A DNA stretch of 61,370 nt from JACDAN01 sp035265935 (GCA_035265935.1 DATFOC010000043.1:1-61370), one strand, 5' to 3'. Shown: positions 43,530 to 53,051, counted from the stretch's first letter. Notes: a model not told the origin generated them from the sequence alone. Numbers and translations are program-made.

Positions 43530-44267
43530 TCAGTCCGGGTATTCGTCCTTGCGCCAGGCGCGCGGCTCCTCGGGTTCGGGCTTCGGCGTTCGCTTGAGCA
43601 GGAACGAGTTGTACGGCGCGACGAATGGATCGGGCGCCGACACGGTATAGGTGTGGTACACGGTTCCGTTGTCGCGCGCGAACGCGATGAAGCTCGGGCT
43701 CTCGCGCAGGCCGTCCTCGAGCTTGGCTCCGACCTGCCTCCCCCAGTCCACGAGCCACTCGGAGGGGTTCTCGAGCGTCTCCTTGACCTCGGGGATCTCC
43801 TGCGCCTGCTCGGGCGTGAGGGCGAGCCCGAAGTCGAAGGGGAACTCCGTCCCGTTGGTCGAGACGTAGGGGAACTGCCAACCCATACGTTCCTTGTAGG
43901 CGATGAGCCGGTCAATCGGTGCACGCGAGAAGCAGATCAGTGTCACGTCGCGGTGGTTCAGATGCACGCGCGTGGCGCCAAGCTCGTCCCCCACCATCGA
44001 GCAGCCCGGACAGGCGCCGCGCTCGTAATCGGGGCCGAACATGATGTTGTAGGCGAGAAGCTGCGAGCGCCCCTCGAAGAGCTCGGCGAGTGTCTTCTTC
44101 CCTTCCTCGGTGTCGAACTCGTACTCCTTCTCGACGGGAACCCAGGGAAGCTGACGTCGCTGCTCGGTCACCTTCTGGTCGAGCTCGGCCTGCTCGGCCT
44201 CGAGCTTCGCAAGTTCGTCGCGAGCCGTCTGCCATTCCTCGCGGGTTCCGATCGTGTGCTCGGGCAT
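43530..44267 (-). CDS. DUF899 family thioredoxin-like protein
   Basis: A 245-residue cytoplasmic protein of the DUF899 family, which has a thioredoxin-like fold. The Cys pair is in GACPGCSM (about residues 85-92), and LLAYNIMFGPDYERG precedes it. The N-terminus is a charged coiled helix (EEWQTARDELAKLEAEQAELD). The ATG at 44267 has an excellent AGGAGG 8 bases upstream. A redox role is inferred from the fold only. Confidence 0.85.
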   Translation of the reverse strand: MPEHTIGTREEWQTARDELAKLEAEQAELDQKVTEQRRQLPWVPVEKEYEFDTEEGKKTLAELFEGRSQLLAYNIMFGPDYERGACPGCSMVGDELGATRVHLNHRDVTLICFSRAPIDRLIAYKERMGWQFPYVSTNGTEFPFDFGLALTPEQAQEIPEVKETLENPSEWLVDWGRQVGAKLEDGLRESPSFIAFARDNGTVYHTYTVSAPDPFVAPYNSFLLKRTPKPEPEEPRAWRKDEYPD

Positions 44268-44407
44268 CGTGGCGCCTCCTTTTGGCCGTTTCGTCACCTC
44301 AGCGTAGGCGGCTCGTCGATTCCTCGGCCGCCTATCGCGATCCATGGGTTATGACCGACGCATCGCGCAGAGCTCATCGCTCAATGCTCTGGAAGGCCAG
44401 AGGGTGG

Positions 44408-47335
44408 TCACTCGGTCGGTCCGGCGTAGCCCGCGAGCAGGTCGCAGAGGATTCGCATCATCGCGAGCGCGGTCTCGGGCCGTTCGCGGAGGATCGCTTC
44501 GAACGCAGGCTTGTGCAGTTCGAGGACGCGGACGTCCGACATCGCCACGAGCGAGGCCACACGAGGCTTGCTCGATATCACCGCCATCTCGCCTATGAAG
44601 TCGCCGGGGCCTCGCACCGCGAGCTCCTGCTCGTCGGCTCCGAGCACCTGCACTTCGCCGTCGACAATGACGTAGAGCGTGTCGCCGGGGTCGCCTCTGA
44701 CCGCCAGCAGCTCGCCTTCCGAGAAGACTTCCTCCTCGGCGACGGCCGCTATCGGTTCGAGCTCTTGCGGCGGGAGCGCCACGAAGAGGGGGACCTTGCG
44801 CAGGAAAACCACGCGCTCTACCAGCGGGACCTGAGTCGTCAGGGTGTGCGTCATCGTTCCTCCTTCAAGCGCGCCCTTCGCGAACTCGGCGCACTGCCGT
44901 ATCCAAGTATCGGGGTCGTGGCGGAGCCGATCGATCACCTCCGCGTCGAAGCCGTCGCTCGCGTGCGGTTCCCAGAGCGCGAGCAGCGGCCGGACGATCG
45001 CCGGATCTCCCACCGTCTCGATGACCTCGAGCGCTGTTGCGCGCTGAGCCGGGTCGGTCACGACGAGGTTTTCGACCGCCGCGAAGACACTGGTGCGACG
45101 TGCGCCCAGCAGCGCAGCCGCGTGAAGCGCGGCGAGCGCGTAGCGTTCCTCACGCGCCCGAAGCGAATCGTGCAGGAGCGCAACGGCGGCGTCTCTGCTC
45201 GGTCCGAGTCTGCTTCTGAAGTCTGCGTCCTCGAGCGCGCGCGCAACCGACTCGGACGCGAACCTCCGAAGAGGCACGGCGCTCCCTTCCAGGGGAAGGC
45301 GTTCGAGCGCGGCCAATGCTGCGTCCTCGTAACCCTCGGCGAAGAGCGCGTCGACGACTGCGTCGACAGCAGGCTCGCCGACCTTTCCGAGCGCTTCTGC
45401 CGCGGCAGCCCGGACGACGGTGGCGTCGTCCGCGAGCAAGGCGACGAGCGGTTTGACCCCCTCTTCCTCTGCGGCGGCGGCGACTGCGTGTGCCGCCTCG
45501 CAGCGCACTCGGGAGTCGACGTCGTCGAGCCCGGCCAACGCCAGGTGCCGTGTTTCGGCAGCGCCGGCGGTGGCGATCGCGCCGTATCCGACCTCTCGAA
45601 CGGACGAATCCGGCGAGTGCACGACCGCGTCGAGCACCGACTTCGCGCCCTCTTCACGTTCGAAGAGGATCGCGGCGGCGAGCGCGCGGACCGAGACCTT
45701 CTCGTCGTCGAGCACTTGGCGCGGCGGGTCTACGCCGCTGCGGGCCAGGACCCCAAGAGCGGCAAGGCGCACCGATGAGTCGGTATCAGACAGCCGCGCG
45801 ACCGCGACCGCGACGGCACGTCCCGCATCAACACGCTCGAGCGACCTGAGGGCAGCCAGCCGAACCTCGGCCTCGTCGTCTTCCCCGGCCGCAGAAGTCA
45901 GCGCCTCGGCCGCTTCGGGAAGGTCGAGGTCGGCGAGGGCGTTCGCCGCGAGCAGTCGCGCGGTGACCTCGTGGTCGGTGAGGAGGTCCCGGAGTACTGC
46001 GAGCCCGACGGCGTCGGCACTCACGATCGCAGCCCGCGGACCCCCCGGTGTGCCGAAGATCGTGGGGCGTCCTTCGCGCAGGGCCGCGACCAGCGCGCGC
46101 GGGTAGGCGTTGCGGATGCGCGAGATCGAGGCGACTGCAAGTGCGGAGCCGACGAGGCCAGCGCCGTAGAGCACGCGAGGTTCGTCGAATCGCTTGGCGA
46201 TGAGGGCGACGGCGCCAGCAACCATGGTTCCGAGTTGTGTCGGAACGCCCGTGAGAAACGCGCGGACGCGGTCCCGGCGGTGGGCGGGGATGGTGTTCAC
46301 GAGGGCCTCCCACGTGCTGCCGGCACCGCCGCTCCGCCAGGCGATCTGCGCGAAGCGGAACGCGGCCAGGGTCGCGAACGTCGCTGCGACCGCCAGGGCT
46401 CCGAACGTGACGAGGTAAAGAACCGGCAGGACGAGCACGACGGTCGGCACGCCGAATCTGCCGAGAAGCCGGCTGGTGAAGAGCAGCGAGAGCACGAGCG
46501 CCGTCCCCATCGACAGGGCGAAGAAGGCGCCGAAGAAGGCGGCGAGGTCGTCGGCATCGGGGTAGCGCTCAGCGGCGGCCTTCGAAAACGGGAGGTAGAG
46601 GAGGCTGAAGAGGAGCGAGGTGAGGAGCGCGCCTGCGCTCATCCAGCGCAGGAGTGGGGATGCACGCACGTCGGAGACGGCGGCGAGAACGCCCGGCCGC
46701 CGGCGCCGCGTACGTGGCGCTTCGGCGGTCGGCGGCCGCGTGGAGACAAGCCGCCACGCCACGGCCGCCGCAGCGCCCATCAGCGCGGCCCAGACGAAGA
46801 GCAGGTTCTCCGATCCGACTGTTGCGGCGAGGGGGCCTGTGGCGAGGCCGCCCACGATGAGGCCGACGACGCCTCCGGCCGCGATCAGTGGGAAGAACCG
46901 CTTTGCCTGCCGCGTGTCCGAGACGAGGCCGGCGAGTCCCCAGATCGCGAGGAGACAGGTGAACTCGGCGACGCTCTGCAGGATCCAAAGCGCGCCGTAC
47001 ACCCAGGTGGCCTCTGCCTCGACGGCCGCGCGTGCGAACAGGGCGGCGACGGAGATCGCACAAGGAATGAGAACGAACACACGCTCGCGCCCGACCCGCG
47101 CCAGGAGCACGCCGACGCCGACGGTGGTCAGGAACATTGCGACGCCGACGATGAGGTAAAGCCTCGGGAGCTTCTCGACCCCGTAGCGGGCGAAGAAGAG
47201 CGCATCGATGCTGCTTTGGGCGATCATGATGGCCGCGTCGGCAAGGAAGGCAACGGCTACGGCCAGGGCAAGCGTCCTTCCTTCGCCGGGGTGGACGCGC
47301 AGTACCCCCTGCAGTCTGTGCGCACGCACAGTCAT
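44408..47335 (-). CDS. MFS-like transporter - HEAT repeat - cyclic nucleotide-binding fusion
   Basis: A 975-residue protein. Residues 1 to about 420 hold 12 hydrophobic helices resembling ATP/ADP translocase-like MFS proteins. Residues about 430-820 are a series of HEAT/armadillo-type repeats rich in alanine and leucine (for example VRLAALRSLERV, VRAAAAEALGKVGEP). Residues about 850-970 are a cyclic-nucleotide-binding domain (GDFIGEMAVISSKPRVAS), where the Arg-Val-Ala-Ser replaces the usual Arg-Ser/Thr-Ala. A transporter gated or placed by cyclic nucleotide is a reasonable guess. The gene for a class III cyclase lies 12 bases upstream. Confidence 0.85.
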   Translation of the reverse strand: MTVRAHRLQGVLRVHPGEGRTLALAVAVAFLADAAIMIAQSSIDALFFARYGVEKLPRLYLIVGVAMFLTTVGVGVLLARVGRERVFVLIPCAISVAALFARAAVEAEATWVYGALWILQSVAEFTCLLAIWGLAGLVSDTRQAKRFFPLIAAGGVVGLIVGGLATGPLAATVGSENLLFVWAALMGAAAAVAWRLVSTRPPTAEAPRTRRRRPGVLAAVSDVRASPLLRWMSAGALLTSLLFSLLYLPFSKAAAERYPDADDLAAFFGAFFALSMGTALVLSLLFTSRLLGRFGVPTVVLVLPVLYLVTFGALAVAATFATLAAFRFAQIAWRSGGAGSTWEALVNTIPAHRRDRVRAFLTGVPTQLGTMVAGAVALIAKRFDEPRVLYGAGLVGSALAVASISRIRNAYPRALVAALREGRPTIFGTPGGPRAAIVSADAVGLAVLRDLLTDHEVTARLLAANALADLDLPEAAEALTSAAGEDDEAEVRLAALRSLERVDAGRAVAVAVARLSDTDSSVRLAALGVLARSGVDPPRQVLDDEKVSVRALAAAILFEREEGAKSVLDAVVHSPDSSVREVGYGAIATAGAAETRHLALAGLDDVDSRVRCEAAHAVAAAAEEEGVKPLVALLADDATVVRAAAAEALGKVGEPAVDAVVDALFAEGYEDAALAALERLPLEGSAVPLRRFASESVARALEDADFRSRLGPSRDAAVALLHDSLRAREERYALAALHAAALLGARRTSVFAAVENLVVTDPAQRATALEVIETVGDPAIVRPLLALWEPHASDGFDAEVIDRLRHDPDTWIRQCAEFAKGALEGGTMTHTLTTQVPLVERVVFLRKVPLFVALPPQELEPIAAVAEEEVFSEGELLAVRGDPGDTLYVIVDGEVQVLGADEQELAVRGPGDFIGEMAVISSKPRVASLVAMSDVRVLELHKPAFEAILRERPETALAMMRILCDLLAGYAGPTE

Positions 47336-47347
47336 TCCACCGCCGTT

Positions 47348-48007
47348 CTAAGCGGTGTAACGGTCAGGCTGCTGTGCAAACGCGCCGGCGCAGCTGAGCG
47401 AGCAGAAGAAGTAGGCGTCGCCGCCGTGCACGAGCCGTCCGGCTGCGTGGTCGGGGTCGACAGCCATCCGGCAGACGGGGTCAACCGGCAGCGCCTCTCC
47501 GCTCAAACTGCCAACTCGCAACGCGGCAAAGACCTCGACGGGTTCAGCGACGTTCTTCAGGGTTTGGCGCCCGCGAGATTCGTAGAAGACCCCATCGAGC
47601 TCCGGCACAAGCGCGGCCGTGCTTCCCGTGACCAGCACCTCGCCACCACTGGCAAGCGCCGAGATCCGCGCGGCCAAGTTGACGGTCGCGCCGAAATAGT
47701 CTCCCTCGTTCTCGACTGCCGACCCGTGGTGGAGGCCGACTCGAACGGCGGGCGCTCCGTGCTCGAGCATCAGGTCATTGGCAATGCGCAGGCCGAGGAC
47801 GATCCCGTCCCCCGGATCCGGGATCCGCAGCATGAGCGCGTCCCCGATCGTCTTGACGTGCTCTCCACGAGCGGAGGCCAGCTCGGCTTTCACAGCATCC
47901 CTGAAGTCGGCGACGAGAGCGAACGCCGCCTCATCTCCATGTGCCTCCGTGAGGGCAGTGAAGCCGGCGATGTCGGCGAAGGCGAAAGTGGCGGCTGCGC
48001 TGCTCAT
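47348..48007 (-). CDS. Class III nucleotide cyclase fused to a YHS domain
   Basis: A 219-residue protein. Residues 1 to about 165 are a minimal class III cyclase (ADIAGFTAL first metal Asp, IGDALML second, FGATVNLAARI catalytic Asn/Arg). Residues about 172-219 form a YHS metal-binding domain (DPVCRMAV and YFFCSLSCAGAF). Metal binding could set cyclase output. It is directly upstream of the transporter with a cNMP domain and downstream of the multicopper oxidase gene, which supports a metal-responsive signalling unit (inference). Confidence 0.85.
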   Translation of the reverse strand: MSSAAATFAFADIAGFTALTEAHGDEAAFALVADFRDAVKAELASARGEHVKTIGDALMLRIPDPGDGIVLGLRIANDLMLEHGAPAVRVGLHHGSAVENEGDYFGATVNLAARISALASGGEVLVTGSTAALVPELDGVFYESRGRQTLKNVAEPVEVFAALRVGSLSGEALPVDPVCRMAVDPDHAAGRLVHGGDAYFFCSLSCAGAFAQQPDRYTA

Positions 48008-48064
48008 CGGATCGGGAAGCTCCTCGTCTTCAAGGCCTCTCTCATCCGCGCGTGGCGCGGGTTG

Positions 48065-49921
48065 CTACCCGGCCTCATCGACGTTGAAGCTGAACATCAT
48101 CCCGCTCTCGTGGTGCTCGGCGATGTGACAGTGCGCCATCCAGGTGCCGGGATTGGTGACGTCCAGGAGGATGTCCACCGTTTCTCCGGTCCGCACCAGC
48201 ACCGTGTCCTTCCAGACGAGATTCGGCGCGTCGACCCCGTCCCGAGCGAGGATCAGAAACCGTCCGGCGCCGTGAACATGGAAGGGGTGCGGCATGGGAT
48301 GGTCCGAGTCCATCTCGTTGACGAGGCGAATCTTGACTTGGTCGCCGACGCGGAACCGCCAGTCGATTCTCGCGTTCTCCGCGCCGGTCTCGCGGTCGAC
48401 GAGCTTCCAGCGCATGTTTGCCGGCGTGGTCATTCGGTTGACCTCGACCATGTCGTCTTCCCATTCGATTCCCTGCGCGGGTTCGGGAGTCTCGCCATGG
48501 CCGTGGGGGCCGCCGTGCTCGCTATCCCGATGCGCGTGACCGCCCTGCCCATGAGATTGGTGCCCTTCGTGTCCTTCTTTCCCGCCACTCTCCTCATGGC
48601 CGTGGTGACCCCCGTGGCCGCCGTGGCCGTGATGTTCGTGGCCGGCGGCTGCGACGACGCCCGCCGGCACGAGCTTCATTCCGCACTTGGGGCAGCGTTC
48701 AGGAGAGTCGCTCACTACTTCCGGATGCATTGGGCAGACGAACGTCGTCTCCGCGGCGGCCGCTGTCGCAAGAAGCTTCATCCCGCACTTCGGGCACTTG
48801 CCAGGCTCGTCACTGACCACCTCTGGATGCATCGGACATGCGTAGACAAGCGTCGCGCCTTCCGGAACCCCCATGTCCATCTCGGCAACAAATGCCAGCG
48901 TCTTGTCCGGCGGAGCGCTGAAGTACTGTGCGATTCGGTCGCGCTCGGCTACCAGGTCTGAGTTCGTGCGCAGGGCTTCGTACTGGTGTCCGAGCGTGGG
49001 CTCGGCTGGCTCGTCCGTGACGGTGATCGCGGCGAGTGGATAGGTGCGGTCGGGCGTCTTGTGTTCGAGGGCGAGCTCGCCGGGCTCACCGAAGAGGACG
49101 TCGACGACCACGCGCTCGGAGGGAGCGATGAGGACCTCTTCGATGAACTCTTCGCGCTCGTAGTGGCCGCTGTCAGCGCCGACGAGCTTCATCCGGGCCT
49201 CGGGCAAGGTGACGTTGAAGACGCGCGTGTTCGCGGTGTTGGTCAGGAAGAGACGCACGAGCTCGCCTCTTCTCACATCCAGTTCGAGATCCGGCTCGCC
49301 GGCGACGAGCATCACGTTGCCGAAGCGACCCATCGCGACGTGGGTTGTCTCGGATTCCCTGAAGGCCGCGATCTTCCCGTCCTCGATCAGAATGTCGTCC
49401 AGCGTGAGAAGCAGCTCGCGGTTCGCGGGCGGCCAGTAGTCCTGCCCCGCGGGGACGACGAGGATGTTGCCGTAGAGGCCCATCTCTTGGCCGTAGTCCT
49501 CCCGGATGTGGGGGTGATACCAGTACGCGCCGGGATCAGGAACGCTCACCTCGTAGGTGAAGGTCTCTCCAACTGGGATCGGCGCCTGCGTGTCGTGCGT
49601 GCCGTCGAATCGGTTTTCAAGCCGGAGGCCGTGCCAGTGCACGGTTGCTTCCAGATCGCCGCGGTTCGTGACGTGGACGGTCACGGTCGAGTCCTGCGGG
49701 AGCTTCAGCGTCGGTCCGGGAATCGATCCGTTGTAGGCGAGCATGCGCACGGTCGCGCCGCCGATCCGCTTCGCAACGGCGGCGATCTCGAGGTTGAAGG
49801 AGTCACCGTCGGCTAGTTCGACGATCTCTGGGCTTGTCGCTTCGGGCAGCCCCTCCGTTTCGGTGGGGAGGGAATCGATCACCGTACTTCCGGTCTCGGG
49901 ATGGTGGTGGGGGTGTCTCAT
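48065..49921 (-). CDS. Multicopper oxidase with two inserted heavy-metal-binding modules
   Basis: A 618-residue three-cupredoxin oxidase. Copper ligands are seen in HWHGLR and YHPH of domain 1 and in HPFHVHG and HCHIAEHHESGM of domain 3. Between domains 2 and 3 are two tandem modules of the form CPMHPEVVSD then CPKCGMKL (about residues 362-420), followed by a 60-residue His/Gly-rich stretch. These modules are known from copper-efflux proteins. The N-terminus is MRHPHHHPE with no signal peptide, so export is uncertain. The usual roles are copper detoxification or laccase-like oxidation. Confidence 0.88.
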   Translation of the reverse strand: MRHPHHHPETGSTVIDSLPTETEGLPEATSPEIVELADGDSFNLEIAAVAKRIGGATVRMLAYNGSIPGPTLKLPQDSTVTVHVTNRGDLEATVHWHGLRLENRFDGTHDTQAPIPVGETFTYEVSVPDPGAYWYHPHIREDYGQEMGLYGNILVVPAGQDYWPPANRELLLTLDDILIEDGKIAAFRESETTHVAMGRFGNVMLVAGEPDLELDVRRGELVRLFLTNTANTRVFNVTLPEARMKLVGADSGHYEREEFIEEVLIAPSERVVVDVLFGEPGELALEHKTPDRTYPLAAITVTDEPAEPTLGHQYEALRTNSDLVAERDRIAQYFSAPPDKTLAFVAEMDMGVPEGATLVYACPMHPEVVSDEPGKCPKCGMKLLATAAAAETTFVCPMHPEVVSDSPERCPKCGMKLVPAGVVAAAGHEHHGHGGHGGHHGHEESGGKEGHEGHQSHGQGGHAHRDSEHGGPHGHGETPEPAQGIEWEDDMVEVNRMTTPANMRWKLVDRETGAENARIDWRFRVGDQVKIRLVNEMDSDHPMPHPFHVHGAGRFLILARDGVDAPNLVWKDTVLVRTGETVDILLDVTNPGTWMAHCHIAEHHESGMMFSFNVDEAG

Positions 49922-49924
49922 GCC

Positions 49925-51082
49925 TTAAACCCTTTCTCTCGAAGCTGCCGGCGCCTCCATGGGGTCGTCGTCTACCGGCTCGCGCGCAGCGGCCAACCTC
50001 CGCGGCTCGTCTTGAAAGGCCGCGATCTGCTCGGCGACGAATTCGGCATCGTCCTTGACCCAGCCGATCAGCGCCGATCCCCGCGTGTGCTGCCAGGTCA
50101 AACCGAGGAAGTAGACGCCGGGCACCTCGGTGACGCCTCGGCGGTGTCGTAGGCGCCCGTCCGGGTCGAAGACGGGGAGGTCGATCCAGGAGTAGTCAGG
50201 CCGGTACCCCGTTGCCCAGATGACTGCGTCGACGTCCAGCTCGCTCCCGTCCTCGAAGCGCACGATTCGCCCCTCGGCGTCGACAACGCGGGGTTTCAAC
50301 TCCACGCCATAGCTGCGCCGAAGTTTCCGCGGGCTGGAGCCGATCAGCGTCTCTCGAGTTCGCAGCTTCTGACCGAGCCGCGATTCGACCGCTGTACTGA
50401 AGAGCCGGGTCTTCGTCAGCCACCAGAAAAGATCTCGGCCGAGCAGTCGTTGCGGGAGCGGCATCTGCCGCGAGCCGACGGCGAGGACAACCCGGCGCGT
50501 ACTGGAGAGCTCCTCGGCGATCTGGAAGCCCGTGTTGCCACCGCCGACGACGAGCACCGTACCTTCGGCCAGGTCCGTGGGTTTGCGGTAGCCCGTGCTG
50601 TGGGCCTGAAGGACGTCCGCCTCGAGTCGGCTCGCCATTTCCGGGATGAACGGTTTCTGGAATGGACCGGTGGCGACAACAATCTGCTCGGCGATGATCC
50701 GCCTGCCGTCGACCTCCAGCACGAACTGCCCGTTCTCTCGAGTGAGCGTCCGGACCGCGCTCTTCAGCTCGACCGGCAGTTCGAACGTCTCCGCGTACCG
50801 CTCCAGATACGCGATTACCTCGTCACGGTCGGGGTATCCCTCTGGATCGCCGGGGAATGGAAGGCCGGGTAGGCCGCTGTACCGGCGAGGCGTGAACAGC
50901 CTCAACGACTCCCAGCGGTCGCGCCAGGCGGAACCAATGGCGTCCGCGGCCTCGAGGATCACGAACTTTCGTCCTTGCTTGAGGAAGTACCCAATCGCGA
51001 GGCCGGCCTGCCCCGCCCCGATGACGACGACGTCGTACGTGGCCTCTGGAGAGCGGCCTTGTTCGTGCGGCGACTCTTCCAT
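49925..51082 (-). CDS. Flavin-dependent monooxygenase-like NAD(P)/FAD oxidoreductase (CzcO type)
   Basis: A 385-residue two-dinucleotide-domain flavoprotein. The FAD loop VIGAGQAGLAIG is at about residues 20-31, the NAD(P) loop VVGGGNTGFQIAE about 180-192, and ATGYRPDYSW near residue 290 is the typical C-terminal motif. The family includes group B monooxygenases and CzcO. Its end is 4 bases from the start of the multicopper oxidase gene, so the two are probably co-transcribed. Confidence 0.88.
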   Translation of the reverse strand: MEESPHEQGRSPEATYDVVVIGAGQAGLAIGYFLKQGRKFVILEAADAIGSAWRDRWESLRLFTPRRYSGLPGLPFPGDPEGYPDRDEVIAYLERYAETFELPVELKSAVRTLTRENGQFVLEVDGRRIIAEQIVVATGPFQKPFIPEMASRLEADVLQAHSTGYRKPTDLAEGTVLVVGGGNTGFQIAEELSSTRRVVLAVGSRQMPLPQRLLGRDLFWWLTKTRLFSTAVESRLGQKLRTRETLIGSSPRKLRRSYGVELKPRVVDAEGRIVRFEDGSELDVDAVIWATGYRPDYSWIDLPVFDPDGRLRHRRGVTEVPGVYFLGLTWQHTRGSALIGWVKDDAEFVAEQIAAFQDEPRRLAAAREPVDDDPMEAPAASRERV

Positions 51083-51191
51083 CTCGAGGAACGCCTTCCC
51101 GCTCAGTCCGCACCAAAACGCGAGACGACTCGCAGTCGCCCAACACGATCCGCGCGTCCGGCTCGCCTCAACTCGCTAGATCAGATGATCG

Positions 51192-51620
51192 CTATGACTC
51201 GGTCGCCGTGCCGCGTCCCTCGGCAACGCGGACCCGCTGAGCGAGCGCCTCGAGAAGCACCCACGCCATCTCGGGATGGCTCTCGACGAGCGGACGAAAG
51301 CTCCACACGGGTAGCTGGTAGCCGTGCACCTGCGTTTCCGCCTTAACGGTCGCGCTGCGCGCAGACTTGTCGATCAGCGCCATCTCGCCGAAAGCATCGC
51401 CGGGGCCGAGCCGGCCGACCGTCTCTCCGTGGACGGTCACCGCGACCTCGCCCGTCTCGATGACGATGAACGTCTTGCCTGACTCGCCCTCCTCGGCGAT
51501 TGTCTGCCCGGGCGCGTACGTCCGCTCCATGAACTCGCCTGCGAGGCGCTCGAGAAAGCGATCATCGGCCGCGGCAAAGAGCGGGACTCCCCGCAGGAGG
51601 TCGAGACTCGGGTCGGGCAC
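51192..51620 (-). CDS. Stand-alone cyclic nucleotide-binding domain protein
   Basis: A 142-residue protein that is only a Crp-type cyclic-nucleotide-binding barrel; no DNA-binding helix-turn-helix follows. The phosphate-binding cassette GDAFGEMALIDKSARSATV contains the Gly-Glu and Arg-Ser-Ala needed for cNMP binding. It may sequester ligand or regulate a partner. Two class III cyclases are encoded within 12 kb. Confidence 0.85.
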   Translation of the reverse strand: MPDPSLDLLRGVPLFAAADDRFLERLAGEFMERTYAPGQTIAEEGESGKTFIVIETGEVAVTVHGETVGRLGPGDAFGEMALIDKSARSATVKAETQVHGYQLPVWSFRPLVESHPEMAWVLLEALAQRVRVAEGRGTATES

Positions 51621-51817
51621 GGAGCGATCCTACCCAGTTACCTTGGTGCGGAAGTCGCTGCAGTCAAGATTCCCCTTGGCTCGCCGCCTCTACTCACCGG
51701 CCTGCCCAAGGGGCCCGGCAACTCGGTACGGCTAGGCATGAGACGAGGAACTGATAGTGCAAGCGATTTCAGAAAGCGCTAGCGTCGGCGCGCACCCAAG
51801 GAAAGGGGGAGAGCAAG

Positions 51818-52639
51818 ATGCATCGTTCACGCGCCGCTACGACGTTCGCGATGCTCGTGGCGACCCTCGCCGTCCTGCTTGTGGCGGGCCCGGCGGGAGC
51901 CGTTCTCAACGGCACGGCCGACACGGCGAACCGGTTCTCGAATGTCGGCTCACTGCAGATCAAGGTCGGGGCCGACTGGTTCCAGTTCTGCTCCGGCACC
52001 CTCGTCCGATCCAACGTCGTCCTGACGGCCGCGCACTGCACGGACTTCCTGGTCGACGTCGGCGAGGACGGCTTCGGCCCGGACGATGTCCGGATCACGT
52101 TCGACCCGGAGCAAGATGGGCCATACTCGACTGTCGACCGCATCGTCGTGCACCCGGACTGGTTCACCCAGCCGGGTGGAAGCGGCAACTCGAAGCACGG
52201 GTTCCTCGCGCCACCCGCCGAGGACATCGCGCTCGTGTTCCTGGATGCTCCGCCTGTCGGCATCACTCCCGCGGCGATCGCCGGACCAGGCTACCTCGCT
52301 GCGCTCGACCTGAAGACGACGACGTTCACGGCGGTTGGCTACGGGCTGGACGGGTTCATCACCGGCAGCCTCTTGTCCAACCACCCGTTCGTCCTCGACG
52401 ATGGCATTCGCAGCTACCGAGACGTCAGCGTCATCACGGAGCACGACGCCTTCCCGGATCGGTTCCTGAAGATCACGGCGAGCGTCTGCTTCGGCGACTC
52501 CGGCGGGCCGCTGTTCCACAACGGCACGGTCGTGGCGCTCAACACTTGGACGTTCAGCACACGCTGCACCGGCCCAAACCTGGAGTATCGGACCGACTCT
52601 GCCGCGGCACAGAGGTTCCTCGCAGCGAACCTCCCCTAG
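51818..52639 (+). CDS. Secreted trypsin-like serine protease
   Basis: A 273-residue S1-family protease with a signal peptide (ATTFAMLVATLAVLLVAGPAGAV). The triad is complete: His in TAAHCTD, Asp in EDIALVFL and Ser in CFGDSGGPLF. Two disulfide pairs are likely (Cys beside the His and the pair flanking the active Ser). It stands alone and is followed by a perfect 13-bp terminator hairpin. Confidence 0.9.
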   Translation: MHRSRAATTFAMLVATLAVLLVAGPAGAVLNGTADTANRFSNVGSLQIKVGADWFQFCSGTLVRSNVVLTAAHCTDFLVDVGEDGFGPDDVRITFDPEQDGPYSTVDRIVVHPDWFTQPGGSGNSKHGFLAPPAEDIALVFLDAPPVGITPAAIAGPGYLAALDLKTTTFTAVGYGLDGFITGSLLSNHPFVLDDGIRSYRDVSVITEHDAFPDRFLKITASVCFGDSGGPLFHNGTVVALNTWTFSTRCTGPNLEYRTDSAAAQRFLAANLP

Positions 52640-52647
52640 CCGCTTAC

Positions 52648-52676
52648 GAAGAGCGGGCCCGTCGGGCCCGCTCTTC
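52648..52676 (+). terminator. Perfect 13-bp hairpin after the protease gene
   Basis: GAAGAGCGGGCCC (52648-52660), loop GTC, then the exact complement (52664-52676). It begins 9 bases after the protease stop. A strong transcription terminator, although no clear T-run follows. Confidence 0.8.
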
Positions 52677-52763
52677 GGCTGTGTCGGACCCCAAGGCCGT
52701 CCCTCAACTGCAGTAGGAGCGCGAATCCGAAGCCGGCGACCGCGTGTGCGATAGTCCCGCGCC

Positions 52764-53051
52764 ATGTGCTGTCTGGTCCTGACGGCGGGGGTCCTCGGTC
52801 CGCGCGTTGCGCTCCTCGCCTGGTGGATCTTCGGTGAGCGCGTCGAGCTGGCGTTCGACTCGTGGCTCTGGCCGCTGCTCGGGCTGATCGCCCTCCCCTG
52901 GACGACCCTCGGGTACCTGCTCGTCTGGTCGCCCATCGTCGGCGTCGACGGCGGTGAGTGGATCGTCGTGGCGCTTGGGTTCCTGGCCGATGTGCTGACG
53001 TACACGAGCCGGGCCGCGGCGTCCCGGTACCAATCGTCGCGCGCGTACTAG
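52764..53051 (+). CDS. Small membrane protein with three helices
   Basis: A 95-residue protein with three hydrophobic segments (about residues 4-24, 35-56 and 64-80) including WPLLGLIALPWTTLGYLL, a layout common in small uncharacterised actinobacterial membrane proteins. The ATG at 52764 is the only start. Function unknown. It is the last chromosomal gene before the integrated element. Confidence 0.65.
   Translation: MCCLVLTAGVLGPRVALLAWWIFGERVELAFDSWLWPLLGLIALPWTTLGYLLVWSPIVGVDGGEWIVVALGFLADVLTYTSRAAASRYQSSRAY

Noticed and set aside
45971..48961. Plus-strand open frame of 996 codons across three genes
   Set aside because: Runs antisense through the transporter, cyclase and oxidase genes, each with clear domains; Glu/Arg/Gly-rich shadow.
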